Source of the DNA: Lineus longissimus
Taxonomy: Eukaryota > Nemertea > Pilidiophora > Heteronemertea > Lineidae
Length of the DNA: 64,000 nucleotides
Assembly: GCF_910592395.1 (NCBI RefSeq)
Contig: NC_088324.1
Span: 13,728,953-13,792,952, forward strand
Direction: 5' to 3'
The translations under genes and the position numbers were made by a program. Below, one piece after another: positions 45,603 to 56,700 of this stretch (positions are counted from its first letter, which is position 1; each line of letters starts with the position of its first letter). The notes under the pieces were generated by a model. It was not told where the DNA came from. It ran no database searches and saw nothing but the letters and a program-made list of their open reading frames with translations.

Positions 45603-46796
45603 ATGGACGCCACTAAGATCATCGTTATTTGCCTATTGTGCATCATGGCCTTCGAATCTGTCACAGCAAGGCCACACCGCAGGCGACGAGATATTGAAAT
45701 TGACACCGATGGCGGCATTCACACCTTTGATGCTGCCGAAGAGAGTTCAGAAGACATCGTCGGTATGTTCATGAGTTACTAGAATTTCCTGACTGTATTG
45801 GCCAATCAGAACCATTTTATCAAATTTGTTCGGCACCGGAAACAGTATTAAGTGCTTGTGATTGGCCAAAACAGACCGGAGAATCAAAATCCTTGCTTGC
45901 AAGTTATGATGTTCTTTGATAGCGGCCCAGCTATCTGGGGTCACTAGTACGACCTTCTTTCATTAGTATTCGACATTTATGTCTTTGTTGATTAGATGTG
46001 CTCAATAACTTTTGATATCAACAAATCACCAGATCTAGTTCAATCCTAATTCAAATTGAGAACATGTTTTGTTCTTCTTTCAATATATTTTTTTTGTTAA
46101 TAATCATTTGACCTTTCCCTCCTTCAGCAGTTTCGACAGACTTCACAATTCCTCTCTCTCACTTCCACCGATATAAATAAACCAGGTCCGATATATATAT
46201 TCCGGAGAACTATGCATCACACTGCCGTCTAGCAATGTTGTCCAAACTGGCTAATTTCCTAATGTTGCTGTTGGCCTCTCTCTCGTTATTGGCTGCTTAA
46301 TTTATGACGTCAGCCGAAAAGAAAGCAAAACGAAATTTCTGATGATTCTCATTTTCCACGTGCATTTTCGCATTTGGTTTGATTAACTCTCAGCCGCAGA
46401 GGCCAAAGTACATTTGTACATAATACCATGCCTTTCCCAACCAAGCCAATGACATTAAAAACTGAACTGGGAACGTATCACAATCAGATTGTCACATTGA
46501 TTACAAAATTTGGTTTTTGACACTCAAGTGGAATAAATTGCACATCAAATGTGAAACATTCCCAGTTGTCTCTAGTCACATGACGTTACCACGGTGACTA
46601 TAACATCCGTTTCCTGTTTCTAGAGATTGTTCTCAGTGACGCTGAACCCTCCGGTTCCCGCCGCCGTCGCCAACATCGACAAAGGCGTACCATCTCTATA
46701 TACTTGGCTGAGGCACTTATCCGAGCTAGACTCTGTACATCAAAGCCAGAACTTTGCAGACCTAGGAACACTCGAATTGTTATTCGAGTACAATAA
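45603..46796 (+). CDS. Secreted peptide precursor, isoform A (first alternative last exon)
   Basis: Exons 45603-45762 and 46624-46796 encode 110 residues. The N-terminus MDATKIIVICLLCIMAFESV is a signal peptide with probable cleavage after VTA. RPHRRRR and an acidic spacer (EIDTDGG ... AAEESSEDIV) follow. Exon A supplies a polybasic site, SRRRRQHRQRR, then TISIYLAEALIRAR and the loop CTSKPELC, ending RIVIRVQ. This is the layout of a prohormone cut by furin/PC-type convertases, with a disulfide-closed loop of six residues. The stop TAA at 46794-46796 lies inside an AATAAA (46792-46797), so the exon carries its own poly(A) signal. The ATG sits two bases into its exon, implying an upstream leader exon. 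The family is not certain; see isoform B. Confidence 0.75.
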
Positions 46797-47128
46797 ACGG
46801 ATGGAAGTCCGTTCGCGAGGAGGAAGTTGAATTTGAAGTCAGTCGACGCTGAAAGAGGCATCGGTTGAAGTCCAAGATGGCGGACGCGCCTGCTGTGTGA
46901 ACAGCCATCTTGGCAAAAGATTGACCAGAACTTTGGTATCTTTTAGGGATTGAAAGAGATGGACCAGTTTTAAGCCGGCGAAAGCGAAGCACGATTGCCT
47001 TTATGATGGATGCCTACCGACGACACTGCTTGCACAACCCCAGCGCCTGCCGAGACACCACGAGACGGCGCGGAGGCAGACGGCACTACAGTCGCAGGAG
47101 GCACGGTTACCTCATCATTGACATGTAA
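45603..47128 (+). CDS. Secreted peptide precursor, isoform B (second alternative last exon)
   Basis: The signal-peptide exon 45603-45762 can instead join 46947-47128 (acceptor ATCTTTTAG|GG) in the same phase, giving 113 residues. Exon B reads GIERDGPVLSRRKR, then STIAFMMDAYRRH, the loop CLHNPSAC and an arginine-rich tail ending HGYLIIDM. It is a paralogue of exon A: polybasic site, T-I-x(4-5)-A, basic run, C-x3-P-x2-C-R, and a short hydrophobic end. YRRHCLHNPSAC recalls the allatostatin-C core R-Y-R-x-C-x2-N-P-x2-C, but the loop is not C-terminal here, so the assignment is tentative. An AATAAA at 47836-47841 could end this transcript. A single transcript with both exons is unlikely, because exon A has its own stop. 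Confidence 0.7.
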
Positions 47129-47942
47129 ATTATTATAATTTATTCAAAAATCACGTCATCTTGATCAAGAAACACGCCATTTGATGTCCAAAGTCCACTT
47201 TATATCGGCGATCCGGATTTTATCACAATTCGTGCGGAGGAAGATCTGACTCATTTAAAACTCCGTTCTCTGCCGACAATACATCGTCAATTTCGACGAT
47301 TCCGATTCAAGCCGACGCCACCTAACATCGTTGTTTCCAAACCGAGCTTAGGCTGCAGAAGTTTAAAAGTGGGCTTTCATCAACAACGGAACATAAGAAT
47401 CATGAAGCAAACATGCTCTTCATTTGTCGTTTTCTAACGTTCCAATACTCCATCGGTCACAGTTTAGCTTATTGGACATCAGTCAGGATATGTTCCGAGA
47501 AGTTTCAAAAGTATCAGCATCCCTCATCAAAAAGGGACATACCATAGATATTGAGAACTAGGTTTGCGGATACCATGTTGTTTCAGTAAGTGCAGACAAC
47601 AGATGCACGACCGATTAGGAGTAATTACCTAGGGTAATTGGCATCATAAGACCGCACTCTCACTGCTAGTGTGGTCTAAATGATCCTTTAAGCAGTGGTG
47701 AAAAACTGATTGAACAGAGTCAGACGGGCGGTGGGATCGTTTACCAATCCATGTTGCTAAATATACGAAACCGGCATATTACCTGTGTCTGTGGTAATTT
47801 CAACTCAAAAACCTCTGTTGAACTGCGTTGTACGAAATAAAAAACGACTTTATTCTTACAATTCATAAAGTTGAGTAATCGTCAAAGTGACAGAAATGAC
47901 ATCATGCCTCTCTCACAACAATGCAATTCCCCAGTGACAATC

Positions 47943-47957
47943 AGCGCCACCTGGCGG
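47943..47957 (-). promoter_or_regulatory. CTCF-like motif
   Basis: AGCGCCACCTGGCGG matches the reverse-strand form of the CTCF core (AGCGCCCCCTGGTGG) at 13 of 15 positions. CTCF is present in most bilaterians. A related word, AGGTGGCGCT, lies at 3111-3120. Motif evidence only. Confidence 0.35.
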
Positions 47958-50900
47958 TGGTCGTAGTTCTACTGGTACCCTAAGAAAGTACAGGAGACCT
48001 AAAGTTGGTAAAGAAAACCGTCTGAGATTTCTCGAGTTCGAGACAGAAACAAGAATTTATGTTTTTGTTCCCAGACATATTTTTCTGCTCCTAGACCTAA
48101 TCAATCAAAGCAAGAACAAGAGTACACATCGCAACAAAATTGTGGTTACAGATGAGCCCCGGAATGAAAACATCGAAACGGAACGAGATATATAACCAGC
48201 GAGATGCACTCAAACTGAAGTCGATATCTTATAGCAAAAATGGAAATTCGGAATTATGGATGGCACGAGTACAACCTCTCAGTTGGACAACGACAACGTT
48301 GTCAACGACTAACTTCCATTTAAAGAGACCCTTTTATTCCGACGATTTCTATTTAATTTCAACCATTTTCGTTGCGTTTCGTTTCATTTTGGGTTTTAGC
48401 AGTATCCACAAACTTGGTTTGATAAAGTCTTGATCAAAGCTACCAAATATATCTAGAAGCCAATATCGTTGGTAGTCTTTATAAAGCAAAAACCTGTTCG
48501 TTTGATTCTGTTCAGTCTTGTGATCTGTAATTAAACATATTCTTATTTATTTGTGTGTTAGAAGATGTTAATGTTGTTAATTATGCCTAAAATGCAAATC
48601 ATGGGGTCGGTGCCTTTTCATGGTGAAAACGTGTGGATACAGGCAGCTTTTCTACCAAAAACTCTACGTTACATAGAGTTTGCCAGTCAGCGAAACGTCT
48701 CTATTTCTATTTCAACGCATTTTGCTGACTTTTGCAAAGATTCATGATTCTTCAAATACGTTTTAAAATTGTATTACCCGATTAAAGGGACTTCCATCTG
48801 TTGATTTCGGCGGGGGGAGGGGGGATTTTACCTATTGCAGAATTGCTCTAGAGGTCGAGGTGAGACGACGAGTACATATACTTTGCTTGTAACATCGTCC
48901 CTCGCCATATCTAGTCATAACTGTAGAGCATCTGTGCAATGTTTGCGATGACCAACAAACATATGGGAAGCTTTTGTGTGGATGTTGATATTGAGGTCAT
49001 ATTAAATGATGCCTTTTAATGTTGTTGCATAAAATGCAAGAGTTTTAGATTAAGTAAGAAATGTCTTACCTATTATCATACGCACATGGCCTTCATTGAA
49101 TAAATGTGGGGCTTTGAATTCACGCACAGCGAGATCGCACGAGATGTCAATCAGATTGGCGCAATATTGAACAGGCAGCCATCTTTTCATGACATCACGT
49201 GACGATGTCATCAAATCAAAAAGTCCATTATTTGGGACACTCTGTCAACTCCTGATCACTATTTTGACTTCTGCCTGATCAAAGTTTTACTTCGGATTAC
49301 TTGAAAGATAACTAAGATTATAAGATTGCGTCACATGCAACGCTCTTTATAAAATTAGTCGTACTCTGTATGGTCGGGGTAATTCCATATTCCATTGATT
49401 AAGAAATCATCTGATCATGAAATCAACAAAAAATCTATTTGAATATGAACGCATGTTGAGTTATTATCTTATGGAAAGTTTACTACATTGTACTTTGTCA
49501 ATGATGGTTATTTTGGGTACGAATGCGGCGAACAAAATGGCCGCCATTTGTCTCTGGTGGCCATTTTGTTGGCAACTATTTTGAAACCGTGCTAAGTATA
49601 AAGATGTGCCAGTAAAAAATGTTACAGTCGAATGCATCTAGTATTGTTCGGCATTAGATGATAAGGCTGGGGTCTCTCTCATCATGGACGATTAAAGAAA
49701 GGCCGTATTTCCGGCGTATTTTGTTGATGTGTTGTTGATGTGTATTTGGTGAATAGTGAAGTATCGCATTTTGAGTGTATAAGTACAGCTTATATGTGTA
49801 TAGATAGATTAAATGATATTGGTATGTATTGTCAATTAAAGGTCAGTGACCTTTATTATATTTTTGTCTGAAGTACCATTGTCTCTGGCTTTACGCTAGA
49901 ACCTAGCCACTGCATCCAGGCGCAAATGGTTCGCGAACTATCTGCGGCTGAGTGCCCAACATAGGCTATAACAATATGGCCGGATTGTGAAATTATCTGA
50001 GAGAAGGTATCTGTGTCATTGCTACATCTCCTGTAAATTCTTTCTCGTTTCTTTCATCAGTGAATCTCATCTACTGTGACTTCAGTCAGGAGCCATTACA
50101 ACGCGCCATGTCATGAATAAATTATCATAATGTAACAGGTGCTGCCACCTAGAAGAATTGTCATGCCCCCGATTGTTCCACTTGTATGCAGAAAGTGTCA
50201 CAATAACTTATAACACACAAAATGGAGCCCAAGAATAGGTATATTGTTTGTAATTGTATGATCATATTGCTGTTGTTAGCAACTTAGAAAAGATAAGTAT
50301 ACATGTAGTTTGGTCTGAAGTCTGAACTGTCTATTTTAGATGAATTGAAACCTGACGAAAATCTGACAGTTCAGCTTTAAACCGCCGCTTACGCTGAGAA
50401 CTGAGACCCACTGCATGGATGTAATTGTCTCAAGTTATCATGGTTAAAAGGAACTACTTATTTTCTAACGAATTCGAACGGTTATGATAAAATCCTGGTC
50501 AATGTTGTATGAATATGGATGTATTTGTTGTGATAGACCAAGGCTGTAGAATTGATGGTTAGAAAAAGCATTTAAAATGTGTATTTTCATAATTTCTTTC
50601 TGTACCTGGCATCTTTTTGTGATTGCATACCTTCTTTTATCATATGATCAAACAACTATCGTTCCAAACCAAAATAACCCTTGATTGAATATGGCACTGA
50701 ATATCATGAACTAAAATTAATGGCAACCTTGAATATTTCGCTATCTACGATTTATAGAGTTTGAAGAAAATAGAAAGAGACAATAATGACACGTTGATGG
50801 TTAATCGGAACTCATCAATTCGGAACTCTCGCCTGAGACAGCGAAAAGAAGGAAGACGGAAATATGTTTTGGCTTATTTGTTTGGAACCAGCTAGCTAAA

Positions 50901-50981
50901 TGCAGCATAATAAAACCTACAAGTGAGGTAAACTTGCAGGTGAACTGGAGCAAGATGTTATATTTTGTTCTTAAACCAAGG

Positions 50982-51009
50982 TCAAGGTCACATGGAGAGG
51001 TCAAGGTCA
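50982..51009 (+). promoter_or_regulatory. Paired TCAAGGTCA nuclear-receptor monomer sites
   Basis: Two exact copies of the ERR/SF-1-type extended half-site, 19 bp apart start to start. No gene is recognised close by, and this word may simply be common in the genome, as similar GACCTTGACC words occur near 5910 and 18060. Confidence 0.3.
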
Positions 51010-53501
51010 CGGTTGTCTGGCGATAGACTTCTTTAGTACGTGGTGCCACATTTTGACAGCGTCTATTGCATAAAATGCATGGTTTTACTCAAAACGGCGA
51101 ATTGTCTGAATTTTAACAACAACAATGTCTGTCACCTTACTTCTTGGCCAACTTCTCCATTGATCAGGTCAGTACAAACCAAGTGACGTTCACATTTAGT
51201 GACGTCACATTACAGCGAAATATTTAAGTGTAACGGTAGATTGTCATACTAACCTTGGTGATCCCGAAAGTTGCATCTTTGGTGAATTTGTTAATAATTG
51301 TCTTTCTTCAGCCGCTTTTATGCCGGACCTGTTGTGATGGTTGCATACCTAAAATTAACTTAAACGGTGGCTCGGATTTTGAGAATTCTAAAGTTACTGC
51401 AATAACGGTTATGTTCGAGCCAGGCGGTGGCAACACAATAATTTTCCAGTTTGTACAAAATCAGAGGATAATTTACAAAATGTAACGCTGTTGGATGTTG
51501 CTCGCCTACTGTTATCTTCTCCTAAATGCACCGGTGGTGTGATAATTGATGTAAATACAGCAATGGACAGTTGTCTCATCCAACCATTTGTCTATGTTCT
51601 GTTTGCTCAGAACTCTCGATCGTCACCATTGATCCTCTTGTCCGATAGGCCTCCACCAGCGGCTCGTACAAAGCCGAAGTTGCAGTATTTGGTAAAGAAT
51701 TGGGAGTTCCATGGGGAACTGCGTATAGTTCTCAATTTACAGCCACTTTGTTAGAGAATTGGATGTTCATAAAGAGCATGCTATTTACTTTATTCACGAG
51801 GTGAACATTTTGTGTCAGTCAGATAGCATATGGTCTCCGTAAATACACTATTTATATTTCGTAAAATATCCTTGCTTTCATTATTTTCGTCTTTCGGTTG
51901 ACTCCACTTTGGTCTGGATTCTGCCGGCTCTGCGCCCAGTAAGTTATCCAAGCGATCGACAACCGAAATATCACGAGATCTCTCAGGGAGGTGGGCTGAG
52001 AGCAAAGTCGGCCTTCTTGAATTCCGGCAACGATGATGTCCTGGGCTATTGCGACTGCATAAACCGGAACTATGCTCGTGGCCATTGGTGTTGTTACTGG
52101 AGCTACGCACAATGGGGGTATATATAAATGTATGATGAACATGCGCAAGTGACCGAACTCCTCCTGTCATCCCCGCCCGGCCAAAGGTGGATCGTGTCGC
52201 CAGTCACAAGACGACCTAACGCCCGATCGACTAGGCTTGGGACAATCCAAAACTAATGCCCCCCCCCCCCCCCGACGCATACCCCTGATTGAAGACAGTC
52301 ACTAAGTACTACCCTGGTGGTGACGAAAATCTAGTAATTGCTTCGAGAGCGCTGATATCTTTACTAGTCGATTGGTAAAGGCGAACTTCAGTCTAAAGTG
52401 ATCCTATCATGCCTAGTGGTTGTGACTTTGTCCTCATACGGCCGATTCGGGTTGAATGGAAATTATAATCACACACCACGGAATCTCCATGAAACACCAG
52501 GTCCGTGGTATCATAGCGATGTTTTTAAATATGTCTCTGTCACAACAGTGGGCATGTGGTTATGTTTGGGTTAATTAAGTAGACCCTTCATTGAGGAGCA
52601 GGGAGTAGGAGGTATCAATTTTGCAGCTCACAAAAAACGCGGCTTTTGTAGAACATTTGCGTGGCGGGATCCACCAGGGCTATCTCTTGGCTACTTGAGG
52701 TCGCACTTCTCCACCGCACTGTAACTCGAGAATGCCACCGTGGAGAGCGGCACCATTGTAATGCTGCTCACGAATTAACAAAACAACTCAACCTAAAAAA
52801 ATCTCGTCTCGATTTTCATGAATGGCAGGCATGAATGGCATCAGAGATGCCGAGTGCAGCCGTACTTATCTTCATATTTACCTTTGGTATGTTTCCAGAC
52901 AATTTTTTTTCGCTACAACAAAATGCTGCAAAGATTGAGTGTCGGTGAACTCCGCACCGACTCCCGCCTCTGAGATGCTTCGTGCGTCTGTCAATGAAAT
53001 CATCAGAGGTAAAAAACTGCCGCACTCGGGCGGAGTACGACCGGATTCATTCAAGTTGGTCGACCTTCGAATGCGCCGTAAAACCAAGGTTCCTTGTACC
53101 GATGCATCAGGGCAAGCAATACGTCGATTTCCGCCTTGTGAAAAGTCATGGACATGGATGCATCGAAATATGGGGCACAACCACAGATGTCTAGACCAGC
53201 TCAGCACCCAACGGCGGTTGATTGTCCTTCCACCAGCGGGTTCATGTGGCGAGGACTACCAGGGGCATACGTCTCTTTGTGACGAAGACACGTCCCACCT
53301 ATCTTTTCCTACACATGAAATACACCAAGAATCAGTCTTGAGCCACAAGACGTTGTGCCCCCTCAAAATAACGCTTTCGGTCTTAGTTTATGTTGCTCTT
53401 TCTAATATTACGATGCAACAGCCATTTTAGTGAACGATGTGAAAAACGCTGGCAACGCCATCTTTGGTGAAGAAAAGGTACTGAAATTCATGGTCCTATA
53501 T

Positions 53502-53507
53502 TTTATT
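53502..53507 (-). terminator. Poly(A) signal of the zinc-finger gene
   Basis: TTTATT on the plus strand is AATAAA for the minus-strand gene, about 285 bp downstream of its stop codon. Confidence 0.5.
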
Positions 53508-53789
53508 AAAGTTCATAGCGGATGAAAATAAAGTGAGCAAAACATTCTTTCAATTTTACGGATTTTAATATTTTCAAATGAGCAAGTTGTGTAAAAGAAG
53601 CACCACTGGTACAATCAGACCATTAGGAGAGGCTATAAACAGAACGAGTGCTAAACTGGAGTAAAATACATCTGTCACGATCGTCCGTTTGGCAATGGTG
53701 TTACCGGAAAAATGTCACCTCTACAAGTGTCGGAAACATGATACGTAATACAGAAATATGTTTTTCTTCGAGAAGATGGGATCTGCCAT

Positions 53790-56700
53790 CTACATGCATC
53801 TGTCACCACTTCCTGATTTAGAGTTAGATACCTTTCGATAAGGTACAGGCTGTTTGGACTTGCCTCGACGAACGATGGGCACGTCTTGTACCGTCACAGT
53901 CGCCGGAAGAATTCGCGGTTTCTTTGCACCATTTGAATGATCTGAGATGACACGTTTCACGGCTCCTGTTGGGTGTAACCGGGCGGCGACTACAGCAGGT
54001 TTTCTCGGGACGGCCTTCTTTAGCCCTTGGCTGCGCTTTTTCGGGGTGTGTGTGACAGGTCGTCGTGAAACCTTTCTCTGTTTCGTCGCAAGAATCCTTT
54101 TCGTGGTCTTAGGCGTTTTTGAGACGGTCTTTTCATGTACGGGCGTCCCAGGTACTTTGGAGGCAGGCCTCGCCTTTACGGGAACCGTAGACGTGGAGAC
54201 ATGAATTGATTTTACGGGCGTCCTAGGGCGAGGCGTTTTGGAGACAGGCTTCTTCTTTACAGGCCCCTCTGGGCTAGGCGATTTGGAGATCAGTCTTGCC
54301 TTCACGGGCGTCTTTGGGCCAGGCGTTTTGGAGAGAGGCCTGGGCTTTACCGGTGTCACTAATGGTTTTAATTTTGTTTTGTCCTGGTTTTGTGATTTTC
54401 TTGACAAAGTCTGTGATGACTTTGTCCCAGAGGACGAAGGAACAATCTTGGGATGAAGTGCATTTTCTGTCTTCCGTTTTTCTGGTTTCGGACTACAACT
54501 ATTAGTCGGCATTTTTCTCTTTCTCGCGGAAGTATTGGAAACCTTTCGGGACTGGGCAAGTTTGTTTAAAGCATCACCTCCTTTTGCAACCTTCCTTTTT
54601 AGGGATGAAGCACATAGTTTATTCGATTTCAATTTTTGTTTAAAAGGCCCGTTCGATTTCACAGTTTTTGAGGAAGTACCGATTTTTCCTTTCGGTTTGC
54701 CTGTTTTATGAGGTGACTTCATTACACGTTGCTGCTTGGCCGATCTTCCTGCAAAACTCGATGGTTCCATATTCCGTTTTGCCCCAGTCTTCGAGACCAT
54801 CTGATGTTGTGACCGTCTCTCTTGTTCCCGGGGCGTCCCAACGGTGCTTTCAGAACTTGTAGATCCGCCATCTTTGCGTTTAATCAGAGAGGTTGCCTTG
54901 TATTTTTGAAGGCTGGTTTCATTTACCTGGCTTAAGGCAACTAAATCATGGGGTCCCCCAGCTTGATACTGATAGGACCCGTGAGGTCTTTGTTGGTCAC
55001 CAAACACACCATCGGTTCTCTCTGTGGCGCCAATGACTAATGCGCTTGATCTACTTCGGGTTTCTTGACCCCCCGAACCAATTTCGGTACCCTGAGAACC
55101 ACCCGATCGTGGTAGTCTGCGGATCATGAAACAGCTATCGTCACTGGCAGTCCAGATCTCTACAGGAGCAAGAGTCTTTGGTGGAGATAAGCACTGCCTC
55201 AATCTCTCAGTGAAGGGCGAATGGGGGCTGACAGTGGTGACAGGTTGCCTGTCGCTACCTGCGGAGGACCTTGCATCGGATTCCATGTCGGGGTTCCGGA
55301 GCGGTGTCATAGGTTGCGGTGGTGTAGTGATGGAGTTTACCTCCATATACTGAGAACCCGACATAGATTGGTGTCCTAACGATAGTTCGAACGAGGCCTC
55401 TGATTCAGACTGCCTTCTCTCTGAATTTTGAAGTTCAACTTGAGAAACAGTCTTGGCCGCAGGAAGTGTAACAATGGTAGTGTCTTGTGTCGTCTCCACA
55501 TCGCTCCCAGTCCGAGTTGAAATGCAGTCTCTCTTTGGCGTTGGAACTGTTGCTTGAACAGTCACAATGATAGTGTCCTCTGATTGTGACTCTGTCTCAG
55601 CCAGTGTGATTGGAGTAGCTGCAACAGCTGCGGATGTCTCTGAGGTAGGATCTGTCCTCGTCTCTATCAGAGTCCTAGGGCGGGGGACACAATCCCTGTA
55701 TTTAGATTTTCTCGGCTTAGACCTATTACGCTTAGCTTCGTGAAAATTCCTCACATGAACAACCAACAAAGAGCGACGGTCGTACTTCCTATTGCATATA
55801 TCGCAGGCGTATGGAAGATTACCCGTGTGTAAACGCCTGTGGGCGTTCAGGTTACTCACACGAGAGAAACTAGCACCACAGTTTTCGAAATCGCATTTGA
55901 AGTCGCGCTTCTGGGTATGGGAGAGTTTGTGGACTTTTAACCCACTTGGGTAGGCGAATGCGGCGCCGCATTCGTCGCAGCGATTCGGAAGAGTGTGCGA
56001 CTCCAAGACATGTTTCTTCAACTGAAACATCTTTACGAAACCATCATCACAATATTCGCATTGGAAAGGATTGTCGCCATTATGCTCTGCCAGGTGTGCC
56101 ACCATTGCTTTCCGATTCTTGACATAATCGCCGCACACTTTGCACTTTTTCTCAGGGTTGTGCACACCTTTCATGTGTGTCTTCAGCTGCGATTTCTGAG
56201 TAAAGCGCATCGCACACTGTTTACATTTATGCGGACGTTCACCTTTGTGTAGCATTAAGTGCGTTGACATTGAGGACCGCCAGGACGTCTTAAAATCACA
56301 ACTCTGGCACCTGTACGCCTTCTCCCGAGTGTGAAATCGCATGTGAGCATCGCGACTCTGGTAGTGCGCGAACCTACGATCGCAGACATCGCATTGAAAT
56401 GGCTGCTCGCGAGTGTGGCAACGGATGTGTCCGTCCAGTGTAATCTTCTGCGCGAAAGTCTTTTTACAAGTCTTGCATTCAAATTTTCTGGCGGCGTGCT
56501 TTTCAGCATGCGCATCTAGAGCTTTTTGATTCGCAAAGACGCGGTCGCACTCCCAACAACAGTATCGCTTTGAGTCTAAATGCGTTGTCTCAACGTGAGT
56601 CTTTAAGAGTACTGCCTGCGGAAACGACTCCGGACAGAATTTACAGTTATACCGACGTCCCCATCCGTGATCCCCGAGTGAAGTTTGAGCATTTTCTTTG

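Larger units (their letters stand above)
47129..53500. other. Gene-poor spacer of about 6.4 kb
   Basis: Beyond the likely 3' UTR of peptide isoform B (to about 47860) I find no exon chain. Features are a run of 15 C at 52259-52273, two CTCF-like words (47943-47957 and 50141-50153) and a pair of TCAAGGTCA nuclear-receptor sites at 50982-50990 and 51001-51009. Open frames at 52.9-53.4 kb overlap on both strands and remain unassigned. Confidence 0.5.

Noticed and set aside
51255-51485. 76-codon plus frame with a hydrophobic N-terminus and cysteines
   Set aside because: It would start at GTG, not ATG, and no upstream exon with matching phase was found.
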